Source of the DNA: Rutidosis leptorrhynchoides
Taxonomy: Eukaryota; Streptophyta; Magnoliopsida; Asterales; Asteraceae
NCBI RefSeq assembly: GCF_046630445.1
Contig: NC_092335.1
Span: forward strand, 545,608,001 to 545,672,000
Length of the DNA stretch: 64,000 nt
Reading direction: 5' to 3'
A program made the position numbers and the translations under genes. The notes beneath the pieces are model-generated. The model was not told the DNA's origin. It saw only the letters and a list, made by a program, of their open reading frames with translations, and did no database searches. Of the stretch, positions 11,657 to 21,837 are shown one piece after another (within the stretch, counting starts at the first letter, position 1; each line of letters starts with the position of its first letter).

Positions 11657-12930
11657 TGTAACGACATGTCAAAATCGCTATTGACGCGGCACGTTAATCA
11701 TTGATTCCACAGTGAGGTTTTGACCTCTATATGATACGTTTTGATAAAATATTGCATTCATTAAAATACGTGACTTTCTAAACATAAAAAGTCATAATCA
11801 TGTGGGCGAGTGCTTAGGTATAAGCAAAACCCCAAAATACATAAGTCTTTAATTTACAGGTTGACATCACAGTCCAATTATTTATTACACAACGCAGTTT
11901 TATTTAGAATGCAATAAACTTTATACAAAGAATGAGAGACTCCATGCAGGCAACAAGCATATCATAATGGAAGCAGTCTAAGGACCTGAGAATAAAACAT
12001 GATAAAAAGGTCAACACGAATGTTGGTGAGTTATAGGTTTAATTGCTCTAGTCATAAATATATATAAAGATAGATCACAAGACTTCATCAAAAGTTTATC
12101 AATAGATTCTACGTAACAGAGCACCCTAGTAACTAAACTTTAACGTTATAATGATAATTACCCCATTCGTTTTAATACACGCAAACCAACGTGTCATAAA
12201 CTCAAATAACATACGTCCGTTAAAAGGTTAGCGCTCTAGCTCGGACGGGGATGTCAAGCCCTATGGATCCATATACAATTATTTGCGCCCACCAGTCCAT
12301 ATCCTATGTACTGGCAGCTACTAGTTACCAAAGCTAAGGGATTTTCGGTTTAACTCAGTGTAGAATTTAGTATGTACTTGTGTCTTATTGCGTTTAAAAT
12401 AAATTGCATGTATTCTCAGCCCAAAAATATTTAAATTATTTAAAAAGGGAGACTATAAACTCACAGTTCAATATTGAGACTCAATATTGTAGGCAAATTG
12501 CGTAGACATAATGATGGTAGATGACTGTATGGTTGGCCTTGGATTCAAGAACAATACCCCGAACAATACCCAATATTTCCTTAGCTTAAAGCGGTTTGAA
12601 ACCCGAATTAAAACACCCTCGAATATACTTTATTATTATTAAACTTAAAATTATAATTATAATTATAATTATAAATATAAATTTAAATTACAGAAGAAGA
12701 AAAAAAAAAGGATGTGTTGATACGAGCAGAAAACTGGCGTATTTATAATACTTTTCCATTTACTGTAGCTCATGCGATCGCATGAGTTTTCAGTGTTTTT
12801 GTCATGCGATCGCATGGCCGCCTTATCCGTTTTTGTTTGTTAGTTCGTCGACATTAAAATAGTGTTAATGTAGCAAATAGTGGTACTGTAGCAAATAGTG
12901 TTTACTGTAGCAAATAGTGTTTACTGTAGC
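11657..12930 (-). mobile_element. D1 3' LTR, truncated at its 5' side
   Basis: Matches 15844 to about 17110 of the 5' LTR nearly base for base. The match stops in the ACTGTAGC repeat block, where sequence passes directly into the end of gag-protease (about 12930). The first ~0.4 kb of the LTR and the polypurine tract are deleted. A TATA-like box (TATTATAAATA on minus, plus 12740-12750) lies just downstream of the paired palindromes; the 5' LTR copy has lost it. Confidence 0.8.
12771..12816. promoter_or_regulatory. Pair of perfect 14-bp palindromes upstream of LTR TATA box
   Basis: CATGCGATCGCATG occurs at 12771-12784 and again at 12803-12816, 32 bp start to start (about three helical turns). 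On the minus strand both lie just upstream of the TATA-like box at 12740-12750. Two symmetric sites at whole-turn spacing suggest binding sites for a dimeric factor in the U3 promoter. This is inference. Confidence 0.5.
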
Positions 12931-14497
12931 TTATTTCTTCAGTATCGATCTTCTTTACATGTGCCAGAATAGCATAACAACCTTTTCTTATAAGTTTCTG
13001 GGCCTTCATACAGCTGATAAGGTTCAGCTTCGAGTTGCTTTTCTCCCCATAAATCATTAATGACGTTTCATCCTTTCGAGGGATGCGGATCGCTTTCTCA
13101 GCGCAAACAATTTCTGCACGTGTTTTGGACATCCAGTCAATGCCAACGATTACGTCAAAACTTCCTAATTCTACGGGTATCAAATCGATTTTGAAGGTTT
13201 CACCAGCGAGATTTATTTCGCAACCATGGCAAATTTTATCGGCTTTTATCAGTTTACCATTAGCTAATTCAATAGTATATTTATCGTCTAGAGGCAATGA
13301 TGCACATTTTAGTTTAGAACTAAAGTCTTTACACATATAACTTCTATCAGCACCCGTATCAAACATAATAGAAGCTAGTTGATTATTAACGGTAAACGTA
13401 CCCGTGACAAGATTAGGATCCTCACGTGCTTCACTGGTACTAACATTAAATTCCCTCCCACGTGCGGGTTCTTTGTTCTTCTCCTTATCAGGGCATTGAT
13501 TTATAAAGTGACCAGGCTTCCCGCATTGAAAACATTTCTTGACATCGGTCGATTTTGTCTTTACTTCAGAAACGGTGGCATAACAATCTTTCGCCACGTG
13601 TCCTTTCTTGTTGCACTTATCACAGACCACTTGGCAATAACCTGCATGATGTGTGTAACATCTTTTGTAGAACGAATGGGGTCCCTTATAGTTTGGACTA
13701 GCAGTTGCCCCATCTTGTTTACCTTTAAAAGTTTCTTGTTTCTTCAGTTGAGTACTTTTGCCCTTATAGTCTTCCCATTTTCTATTTCCTTCAGTTGTCT
13801 TGATTTCGGTAATTGGTGCCTTAATCGAACTCTCTGTGATCTGGTCCATGAGTTGGTGTGCCATTGTCATGGCTTCCTGCATCGTATTCGGTTTGGACGA
13901 TGTAACATTTCCTCTGATATTGATCGACAAACCGTCAATATACATTTCTATCTTTCGTTTCTCGTTTGGCACCAATTCGGGACACAACAAGGCTAGTTCC
14001 ATGAAACACTTTTCATAGTTATTGAGATTCGCGCCGAAAACCTTCAAATTACGTAACTCAGATTCCATTTTTCTGATCTCGTTTTGAGGACAGTACTCCT
14101 CGATTAGCATCTTTTTCAGTTCTTCCCAAGAGATATCATATGCCGTATCTACTCCTTCTGCTTTAGCATAATTGTTCCACCAAGTAAGTGCACCGTCTTG
14201 CAACGTGCACGAAGTATACTTTGACTTGTCTCCATCCGCACAATTACTGATTTTGAAAACGGACTCCATTTTTTCAAACCATCGGGTTAGACCGACTGGT
14301 CCCTCGGTCCTACTAAACGTCTGTGGTTTGCATCCTTGAAAAGTTTTGTATGAGCATCCGTTTCGTGAATTTGTGTTTACGACTGCTGCTTTGGCTACTG
14401 CTTCGGCTGCTGCTTTTGCTGCCTCGGCTGCAGCAATTCTTTCATTCACACGTTTCTCGACTAGTTCCTCAAACTCAGCATCCGACATTTGAGACAT
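12902..14497 (-). CDS. gag-pro: Gag-protease polyprotein of D1
   Basis: An open frame of 531 codons starts at ATG 14497 in a context (TTGAAGAAAC before the ATG) like that of gag in elements B and E. Domains: an alanine-rich coiled N terminus (about 15-45); retrotransposon Gag core with LTWWNNY near residue 105; two CCHC-type zinc knuckles (CDKCNKKGHVAKDC and CFQCGKPGHFINQC, about 290-340); and an aspartic protease with DTGADRSY near residue 380 and the IVGIDWM motif near 450. The last residues are read from LTR repeat sequence, because a deletion removed reverse transcriptase and everything after. Gag would form the virus-like particle and the protease would process it. It is intact as far as it goes, so the protein could still be made. 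Confidence 0.9.
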   Translation of the reverse strand: MSQMSDAEFEELVEKRVNERIAAAEAAKAAAEAVAKAAVVNTNSRNGCSYKTFQGCKPQTFSRTEGPVGLTRWFEKMESVFKISNCADGDKSKYTSCTLQDGALTWWNNYAKAEGVDTAYDISWEELKKMLIEEYCPQNEIRKMESELRNLKVFGANLNNYEKCFMELALLCPELVPNEKRKIEMYIDGLSINIRGNVTSSKPNTMQEAMTMAHQLMDQITESSIKAPITEIKTTEGNRKWEDYKGKSTQLKKQETFKGKQDGATASPNYKGPHSFYKRCYTHHAGYCQVVCDKCNKKGHVAKDCYATVSEVKTKSTDVKKCFQCGKPGHFINQCPDKEKNKEPARGREFNVSTSEAREDPNLVTGTFTVNNQLASIMFDTGADRSYMCKDFSSKLKCASLPLDDKYTIELANGKLIKADKICHGCEINLAGETFKIDLIPVELGSFDVIVGIDWMSKTRAEIVCAEKAIRIPRKDETSLMIYGEKSNSKLNLISCMKAQKLIRKGCYAILAHVKKIDTEEISYSKHYLLQ

Positions 14498-14647
14498 GTT
14501 TCTTCAATAAACACAACAGAGATAATTTAATCATATAGAATATTATAGGTAAAATGAGTTGTCAATAGTTAATCGTAGCATATTAATAATATGAACCAAT
14601 TATTATAAAAGCATTTTCTTCTTATTAGTGTTTTATAATTATTTCTA

Positions 14648-14662
14648 GGGTATTAACTACCC
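14648..14662 (-). promoter_or_regulatory. GGGTA/TACCC hairpin with PPT-like sequence upstream of gag
   Basis: On the minus strand 'TTTAACGGGTAGTTAATACCC' places a 5-bp stem, GGGTA/TACCC, about 150 bp before gag. The sequence TTTAACGGGTAG repeats the polypurine-tract region that precedes the 3' LTRs of G1 and E. Counterparts are at 33161-33177 and 57852-57868. Confidence 0.5.
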
Positions 14663-14946
14663 GTTAAAGTTCATACTTAATAGCTTAGTACAACAATTAA
14701 CTACTACAATTCAAATAATATTCTATTATGAAAAATTATAGCGAGTTACTACGTTATTATTTAGTAATAATAATAATAAGTATTAATAATACAAATATTC
14801 ATTCCATGCTTCTATTATTAATAAACCAAAATAATACAATACCATACAATACTGATATTTTACATATGCTTATTTTACATAACAAGATAGAGTAGCACAC
14901 ATAAGCAATAGAATAGCGCATGGAAGATTTATGGTTGCGAGGTCGT

Positions 14947-15648
14947 TTATTCAGAACTATCAGAAACTTCTTCCCATTTGGTTCTCTCTGCCAATTGTTT
15001 GTGTGTGCATGGTCCGACAGACATTCTGGCAGTGTATTTAATTTTTGGTTGGGGTTTTGAGGTACCCGTTGCCTCAGTGGGTTTAATACAATAAGGGTGG
15101 TTACGGATCGAATGGTCATGTTCCTTTTTAATAATTAAGGTCTTTTTATTACTGTGGTTGTTTTTATTATCTATAGCAAGTTGGAATTTCTCCTTAGTGA
15201 CTTCTTTTATTTCATTAGCGAAATCCTCTTCTTCACTGATCTCGTCTGATGATGAACTGTCTGAGTCATGTGTAGGAGAATATGATAACGAACTGTCTGA
15301 ATCATGTGTACGAGAATATGTACCGGTGGTCATGAACCGAAATCTGCCAAGCGTAATCGGCACAACCCGCCCGTCGGCGGTGTATCTGGCCCAATGTCCA
15401 TGTTCGTTTAGAAATGGACGATCCTTGTTTACTCCAGGGATCATGGGTCCATGCCAACGATACTGTGGCTCCGGAAAACTAGAGCTGGGTGGAGCTGGAA
15501 CCTCCTCTGGCTTTACCGGGAGTTGAGATTCCCCGGCTAACACAATTTCTTCTTTAATAAGTATTGGAATGCACTTTTCAGTTATGGATAGAACAGATTC
15601 AGTGTCCGATTCCGAGTCGTACAAAATGATAGGATTAGAAGAAGTCAT
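14947..15648 (-). CDS. ORF0, accessory protein upstream of gag in D1
   Basis: An intact frame of 233 codons lies between the PBS and gag. Family unknown to me. It contains two HDSDSS-type serine/aspartate repeats (about 115-135), an acidic stretch SEEED, a lysine-rich segment, and a C-terminal signature HPYCIK...GTSKP...TAR...L..RTKWEE.SDS. The same signature closes ORF0 of elements B and E (HPYF..., GTSKPPG, RTK.EEE.S.S), so all three belong to one family despite divergent N-terminal halves. No signal peptide or membrane segment is seen. Low complexity and high charge suggest a disordered binding protein. It could be translated first from the genomic RNA, being nearest the 5' end. Function unknown. 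Confidence 0.75.
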   Translation of the reverse strand: MTSSNPIILYDSESDTESVLSITEKCIPILIKEEIVLAGESQLPVKPEEVPAPPSSSFPEPQYRWHGPMIPGVNKDRPFLNEHGHWARYTADGRVVPITLGRFRFMTTGTYSRTHDSDSSLSYSPTHDSDSSSSDEISEEEDFANEIKEVTKEKFQLAIDNKNNHSNKKTLIIKKEHDHSIRNHPYCIKPTEATGTSKPQPKIKYTARMSVGPCTHKQLAERTKWEEVSDSSE

Positions 15649-15825
15649 CTATCACATAATTGAAACAACAATTACGTTAGCATATAAATATATCACATAT
15701 AATGTTTTTGACAAAATGATAAGCAAAAATCGGTAAAAACAGATATGGTCATAGTCCAGACTCACTAATGCATCCTAACAATAACCAGTTAAACACATTA
15801 ATGCAAATTCTAGTTCCCTATAACC

Positions 15826-15843
15826 TCAAGCTCGGATACCAAC
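15826..15843 (-). other. D1 primer-binding site (tRNA-Met type)
   Basis: On the minus strand the LTR end (...GTCGTTACA) is followed at once by GTTGGTATCCGAGCTTGAGG. TGGTATC.GAGC is the complement expected for the 3' end of initiator tRNA-Met and is standard for Tekay-type elements. Confidence 0.85.
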
Positions 15844-16930
15844 TGTAACGACCCGTCAAAATCGCTATTGACGCGGAACGTTAATCATTGATTCCACAGT
15901 GAGGTTTTGACCTCTATATGATACGTTTTGATAGAATATTGTATTCATTAAAATATGTGACTTTCTAAACATAAAAAGTCATAATCATGTGGGCGAGTGC
16001 TTAGGTATAAGCAAAACCCCAAAATACATAAGTCTTTAATTTACAGGTTGACATCACAGTCCAATTATTTATTACACAACGCAGTTTTATTTAGAATGCA
16101 ATAAACTTTATACAGAGCATGAGAGACTCCATGCAGGCAACAAGCATATCACAGCGGAAGCAGTCTAAGGACCTTAGAATAAAACATGATAAAAAGGTCA
16201 ACTCGAATGTTGGTGAGTTATAGGTTTAATTGCTCGAGTCATAAATATATATAAAGATAGATCACAAGATTTCATCAAAAGTTTATCAATAGATTCTACG
16301 TAACAGAGCACCCTGGTAACTAAACTTTAACGTTATAATGATAATTACCCCATTCGTTTTAATACACGCAAACCAACGTGTCATAAACTCAAATAACATA
16401 CGTCCGTTAAAAGGCTAGCGCTCTAGCTCGGACGGGGATGTCAAGCCCTATGGATCCATATACAATTATTCGCGCCCACCAGTCCATATCCTATGTACTG
16501 GCAGCTACTAGTTACCAAAGCTAAGGGATTTTTGGTTTAACTCAGTGTAGAATTTAGTATGTACTTGTGTCTTATTGCGTTTAAAATAAATTGCATGTAT
16601 TCTCAGCCCAAAAATATTTAAAGTATTTAAAAAGGGAGACTATAAACTCACAGTTCAATATTGAGACTCAATATTATAGGCAAATTGCGTAGACATAATG
16701 ATGGTAGACGACTGTATGGTTGGCCTTGGATTCAAGAACAATACCCCAAACAATACCCAATATTTCCTTAGCTTAAAGCGGTTTGAAACCCGAATTAAAA
16801 CACCCTCGAATATATTTTATTATTATTATAATTATAAATTTAAATTTAAATTACAGAAGAAGAAAAAAAAAAGGATGTGTTGATACGAGCAGAAAACTGG
16901 TGTATTAAGACTTTTCCATTTACTGTAGCT

Positions 16931-16976
16931 CATGCGATCGCATGAGTTTTCAGTGTTTTTGTCATACGATCGCATA
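16931..16976. promoter_or_regulatory. Paired palindromes, 5' LTR copy of D1
   Basis: CATGCGATCGCATG at 16931-16944 is perfect. The partner at 16963-16976 reads CATACGATCGCATA, with symmetric changes that keep it nearly palindromic. Spacing is 32 bp, as in the 3' LTR. Confidence 0.45.
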
Positions 16977-17014
16977 GCTGCCTTATCCGTTTTTTTTTGC
17001 TAGTTCGTCGACAT

Positions 17015-17325
17015 CAAATAGTGTTACTGTAGCCAATAGTGTTTACTGTAGCAAACAGTGTACTGTAGTAAATAGTGTTTACCGTAGCAAATAGTGTTTT
17101 ACTGTAGCAAAGTCGTTTTCACTGTAGCAAAGTACGGTTTTGCTGGAGTAAATAGTGTTTTACTGTAGCAAGTCGGTTTCACTGTTGCAAATAGTGTTTT
17201 ACTGTAGCAAAGTCGGTTTCACTGTAGCAAATAGTGTTTTACTGTAGCAAAGTCGGTTTCACTGTAGCAAATAGTGTTTTATTGTAGCAAAGTCATTTTT
17301 ACTGTAGGAAAGTCATTTTTACTTG
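17015..17325. repeat. ACTGTAGC minisatellite in LTR
   Basis: About 300 bp of tandem variants built on 'actgtagcaaatagtgtttt' and 'actgtagcaaagtcggtttc', alternating to give a roughly 40-bp higher-order unit. The 3' LTR of D1 holds only the first few units, and the pol deletion ends inside them. Confidence 0.85.
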
Positions 17326-17526
17326 TACATCTTATAATATATATATATATATACATACATACATATAATTGTTCATGAATCGTCGAGAGTAGTCAAAGGT
17401 AATTGTATATATGAAATAGTTCTAAAATTTTTGAGACTCAATCTAACAGACTTTGTTTAACGTGTCAAAATAATAAATCGTATAGAGAATTGGTTTAAAT
17501 AAGTAGAAATTTTTCGGGTCATCACA

Positions 17527-17907
17527 GTTAATATATCTTAATACGATATATAAATATTAAGACGTTATTACAACGATAATCGTTATGTATATATATCGTT
17601 TCGAAATCCTTAAGTTAGTAGTCTCATTTTATGTATATAGTTCATTGTTAATATACTTAATGAGATACTTAATTATCATTTCATCATGTTAAATATATAT
17701 ATAAGTTCATATATATATTATCATGTTATTTACAAGTTATAACGTTCGTGAATCATCGGACAAGTTGGATGGTCACACGTTTACACAAAATTCGTTTCAA
17801 TTAATCAAGTCTTAAAAAGTTTGATTGCTTAATATGTTGGAAACATTTAATCATGTAAATATTAATATTATTCAATAGATAATCATGGAAAAATCCGGGT
17901 CATGACA
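17527..17907 (-). mobile_element. 3' LTR of G1, second part (LTR start)
   Basis: Continues the G1 LTR beyond D1. On the minus strand it begins TGTCATGACCCGGATTTTTCC at 17907, closely like the TGTAGTGACCCGAAC start of B and E. The polypurine tract follows on the internal side. Confidence 0.8.
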
Positions 17908-17920
17908 GTACCTACCCGTT
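17908..17920 (-). other. G1 polypurine tract
   Basis: On the minus strand AACGGGTAGGTAC lies immediately before the LTR start, the position where plus-strand DNA synthesis is primed. The same bases precede the 3' LTR of E. Confidence 0.7.
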
Positions 17921-17957
17921 AAAGAAATTTCGTCCCAAAATTTGAAGTAATACCTAT

Positions 17958-20900
17958 TCAATGGGCGGTGTTTGTAAACAGCTGTGGATATTTCTGTTTC
18001 ATCTGGTCCTCTCTTTCCCAAGTGAACTCAGGACCTCTTCGAGAATTCCAACGAACCCTAACTATAGGTATGTTTATTTGCTTGAGCTGTTTGACTTCAC
18101 GATCCATGATTTCGACAGGCTCTTCTATAAAATGCAGTTTCTCGTCGATTTGGATTTCTTCAAGAGGAACAGTGAGGTCTTCTTTTGCAAGGCATTTCCT
18201 TATGTTCGAGACTTGAAAGGTATTGTGTACTCCAGCAAGTTGTTGTGGTAGCTTAAGTCGATAAGCCACCGGTCCAATACGTTCAATGATCTTGAATGGT
18301 CCTACATATCTTGGGTTCAATTTACCCCTCTTACCAAAGCATATCACACCTTTCCAAGGTGACACTTTTAACATAACCATGTCATCAACCTGAAATTCTA
18401 ACGGCTTCCTTCGAACATCAGCATAGCTCTTTTGACGACTTTGGGCGGTCTTCAATCTCTCCTTGATTTGTACAATCTTTTCAGTAGTCTCCTGTATGAT
18501 CTCGGGACCAGTCAGTTATCTGTCACCTACTTCATTCCAACAGATAGGGGATCTACACTTTCTTCCATAAAGTGCTTCGAATGGTGCAGCATTAATACTC
18601 GTATGATAAATGTTGTTATACGAGAATTCTGCCAATGGTAAATATTTATCCCATCCGTTTCCGAAATCGATCACACATGCTCTAAGCATGTCTTCAAGAG
18701 TCTGAATGGTCCTTTCACTTTGCCCATCATTCTGAGGATGATATGCAGTGCTCATATCCAGACGAGTCCCTAGTGCTTCATGTAGTGATTGACAAAACCT
18801 TGACGTAAACCTACTGTCACGATCAGATATAATGGAAATAGGTACTCCATGTCTTGAAACAACTTCCTTCATGTATAATCGTACCAATTTCTCCATCTTA
18901 TCCATTTCCTTCATAGGTAGGAATTGTGCAGATTTGGTGAGACGATCGACAATTACCCAAATAGTGTCATAACCCCATGCAGTCTTTGGTAGCTTCGTGA
19001 TGAAATCCATAGTAGTACATTCCGATTTCCATTCAGGGATTTCTGGTTGTTGAAGCAAACCTGATGGTTTCTGATGTTCCGCCTTGACTTTGGAGCAAGT
19101 CAAACATTCTCCAATGTATGTTGCAATATCAGCTTTCAAATTTGGCCACCAAAAGTGTGCCTTAAGATCTTGATACATCTTTCCAGCTCCGGGATGTATC
19201 GAGTATCTCGTCTTATGTGCCTCATCCAAAACCAATTTTCTTAACCCTTTAAACTTCAGTACCCAAATACGTCCATTAAAATACCGGGTTCCGTCTTCTC
19301 GTATCTCAAGTTGCTTGACTAAACCCTTAAGCATTTCATTTCCAAAGTTTTCTTCAGTAAGAGCTCCTCGTTGATCCCCCTTTATTTGTGTAGTCAGGTT
19401 TGTATGAATCTTCATATTCATTGCCCGTACTCGAATCAGCTCTCTTTCCTTCCTTGTTAAAGCATCTGCTACTACATTTACTTTCCCGGGATGATAGCGA
19501 ATTTCACAATCATAGTCGTTTATCAGCTCGACCCACCTACGTTGCCTCATGTTCAGTTATTTTTGGTTGAAGATATATTGAAGGCTTTTATGGTCGGTAT
19601 ACACAGTACATTTAACCCCGTACAAGTAATGTCTCCAAATCTTTAATGCAAACACCACTGCTCCCAATTCTAGATCATGAGTCGTATAATTTTGTTCATT
19701 AATCTTCAGTTGTCGGGATGCATATGCAATAAACTTCTTTCGTTGCATGAGGACACAACCAAAACCTTGTTGCGAAGCGTCACAATAAATTACAAAATCA
19801 TCATTTCCTTCAGGTAACGATAGAATAGGCGATGTAGTCAACTTCTTCTTCAATAATTGAAATGCGGCTTCCTGCTCAGAAGTCCATTCGTACTTCTTCC
19901 CTTTATGTGTTAATGCTGTCAATGGTTTGGCTATCCGGGATAAATCTTGAATAAACCTTCTATAATAGCCAGCAAGACCCAAAAATTGGCGTATTTGCAT
20001 CGGAGTCTTTGGGGTTTCCCATTTTTCAATGGCTTCAACCTTCGCAGGATCGACCTGAATTCCTTGACTGCTCACGATGTGACCAAGGAATTGTACTTCC
20101 TTTAACCAAAAGGCGCACTTAGAAAACTTTACGTATAACTGTTCTTTCTTCAACAGTTCCAGCACCAACCTTAAATGTTGCTCATGTTCTTGTTCATTTT
20201 TGGAATAAATAAGAATATCATCAATAAAGACGATAACAAACTTATCCAAATACGGACTGCATACCCGATTCATGAGGTCCATGAATACAGCTGGTGCGTT
20301 TGTCAGCCCGAACGGCATGACTAAAAATTCATAATGACCGTAGCGTGTTCGAAATGCGGTTTTCGAAATATCTTCTTCTTTGACACGCAGCTAATGATAT
20401 CCCGATCTTAGATCGATTTTGGAGTAAACACGTGATCCTTGCAGCTGATCAAACAAGTCATCAATTCTCGATAATGGGTACCGATTCTTGATAATTAACT
20501 TGTTTAATTCTCGGTAATCTATACACATTCGGAAGGATCCATCTTTCTTCTTGACTAATAAAATTGGAGTTCCCCACGGTGAAGTACTCGGTCGAATGAA
20601 TTCACGGTCCAGTAATTCTTGTAACTGGCTTTGTAACTCTTTCATCTCAGACGGTGCAAGTCTGTATGGAGCACGAGCCACTGGTGCAGCTCCTGATACT
20701 AGATCTATTTGAAATTCTACAGATCTAAATGGAGGTAATCCCGGCAACTCTTCCGGAAAGACTTCAGAAAAATCTCTTGTCACAGGCACGTCGTTGATGC
20801 TCTTCTCTTTTTCCTTCGTTTCGACTTTATTAACATGTGCTAGGATAGCATAGCACCCTTTCTTCAAGCACTTTTGGACTTTCAAGCAGCTAATGAGTTT

Positions 20901-21837
20901 TAGCTTTGAGTTACCCTTCTCTCCATATATCATTACTGCCGTTTTATCCTTACGAGGAATGTGAATTGCCTTCTTGGCACACACAACCTCAGCTCCTATT
21001 TTGGACATCCAGTCCATGCCGACTATTACATCAAAACTTCCTAATTCTACGGGTATCAAATCAATTTTAAATGTTTCTCCGGCTAACTTTATTTTACAAT
21101 CACGGAAAATTTTATCGGCTTTAATTAGTTTACCATTAGCTAACTCAATCATGTACTTAGCATCTAGAGGTAATGATGAACAATTCAATTTAGCGTAAAA
21201 GTCTCTACACATGTAACTTCTATCAGCACCAGTATCAAATATAATAGATGCTGATAAGTCATTAATGGTAAACGTACCCGTAACAAGCTCCGGGTCTTCA
21301 CATGCCTCTCTAGCATTAATAACAAATGCTCTTCCCCGTGCAGGTCTGTTATTCTTCTCTGGATTCAGGCACTGGCTCTTAATATGACCCTGTTTCCCAC
21401 ACCCGTAACAAGTAACAGTAGCCAGGGCAGTTCTATTTGCATTGGTAGAAGGAGTCTTGGTGCCATTTGTATTTGTAACAGGAACCCAACAATCTTCAGC
21501 AAGATGACCCCTTCGATTACATTTGTTGCACACCACATTGCAAAAATCAGTGTGATGTTTGTGGCATCTTTTACATAAGGGATTACGCCCTTTGTAATCC
21601 GAGCTTGAACCACTACCCGCACCTTGCGTGGTTTCCTGTTTCTTGAGAGATTGTTGCTGGTGACCTCGATCACGGTTTCCATCCCACTTTCTTTTGTTAT
21701 CCGATACCTTGGCATCGGTATTTGATGCGTTCTTATCCAGGATGATCTGATCCATTAGCTCGTTTGCCATGGTGATAGCTTCATGAATTGTCTTGGGTTT
21801 GGATGCTGTAACATTGGCCTTGATGTTCTTTGGTAGA
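17958..21837 (-). pseudogene. gag-pol: G1 gag (C-terminal part), protease, reverse transcriptase, RNase H, integrase
   Basis: One long minus-strand frame is broken by three stops, each at a CAR codon position turned TAR (about 20391, 19551-19556 and 18516). Domains in order: end of Gag with zinc knuckles ([28 protein letters not shown]); aspartic protease (DTGADRSYM); reverse transcriptase with FIDD catalytic motif ([12 protein letters not shown]); RNase H (IYCDASQQG); integrase with HHCC finger (H...CLTCSKVK), DDE core ([27 protein letters not shown]); and a chromodomain-like tail ([11 protein letters not shown]). This order and tail place it in the chromovirus Tekay/Del clade. The N terminus of Gag is missing because Athila begins at 21838. 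Not functional. Confidence 0.9.

Larger units (their letters stand above)
11657..17526 (-). mobile_element. Nested gag-only Tekay-like element D1
   Basis: A 5.87-kb element with TG...CA ends (TGTGATGACCCG at 17526, minus) and a 5-bp target duplication GTTAA at 11652-11656 and 17527-17531. Removing it rejoins the G1 LTR. Order on the minus strand: 5' LTR, PBS, ORF0, hairpin, gag-protease, truncated 3' LTR. All of reverse transcriptase, RNase H and integrase, plus the start of the 3' LTR, are gone. The two LTRs differ by a few percent by eye, so the insertion is not very recent. Confidence 0.85.
15844..17526 (-). mobile_element. D1 5' LTR, complete, 1.68 kb
   Basis: Runs (minus) from TGTGATGACC at 17526 to ...GTCGTTACA at 15844, bounded by the target duplication and the PBS. 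Contains the ACTGTAGC repeat block and one copy of the paired palindromes. The TATA-like box present in the 3' LTR is shortened here to 'gtattaagac', so this copy may not promote transcription. Confidence 0.85.

Noticed and set aside
17015..17325. CRISPR-like array
   Set aside because: Units are contiguous variants with no unique spacers, in a plant LTR.
15844..17907. A single 2.06-kb LTR shared by D1 and G1
   Set aside because: The GTTAA duplication at 11652 and 17527 splits it into the D1 LTR (to 17526) and a piece of the G1 LTR.
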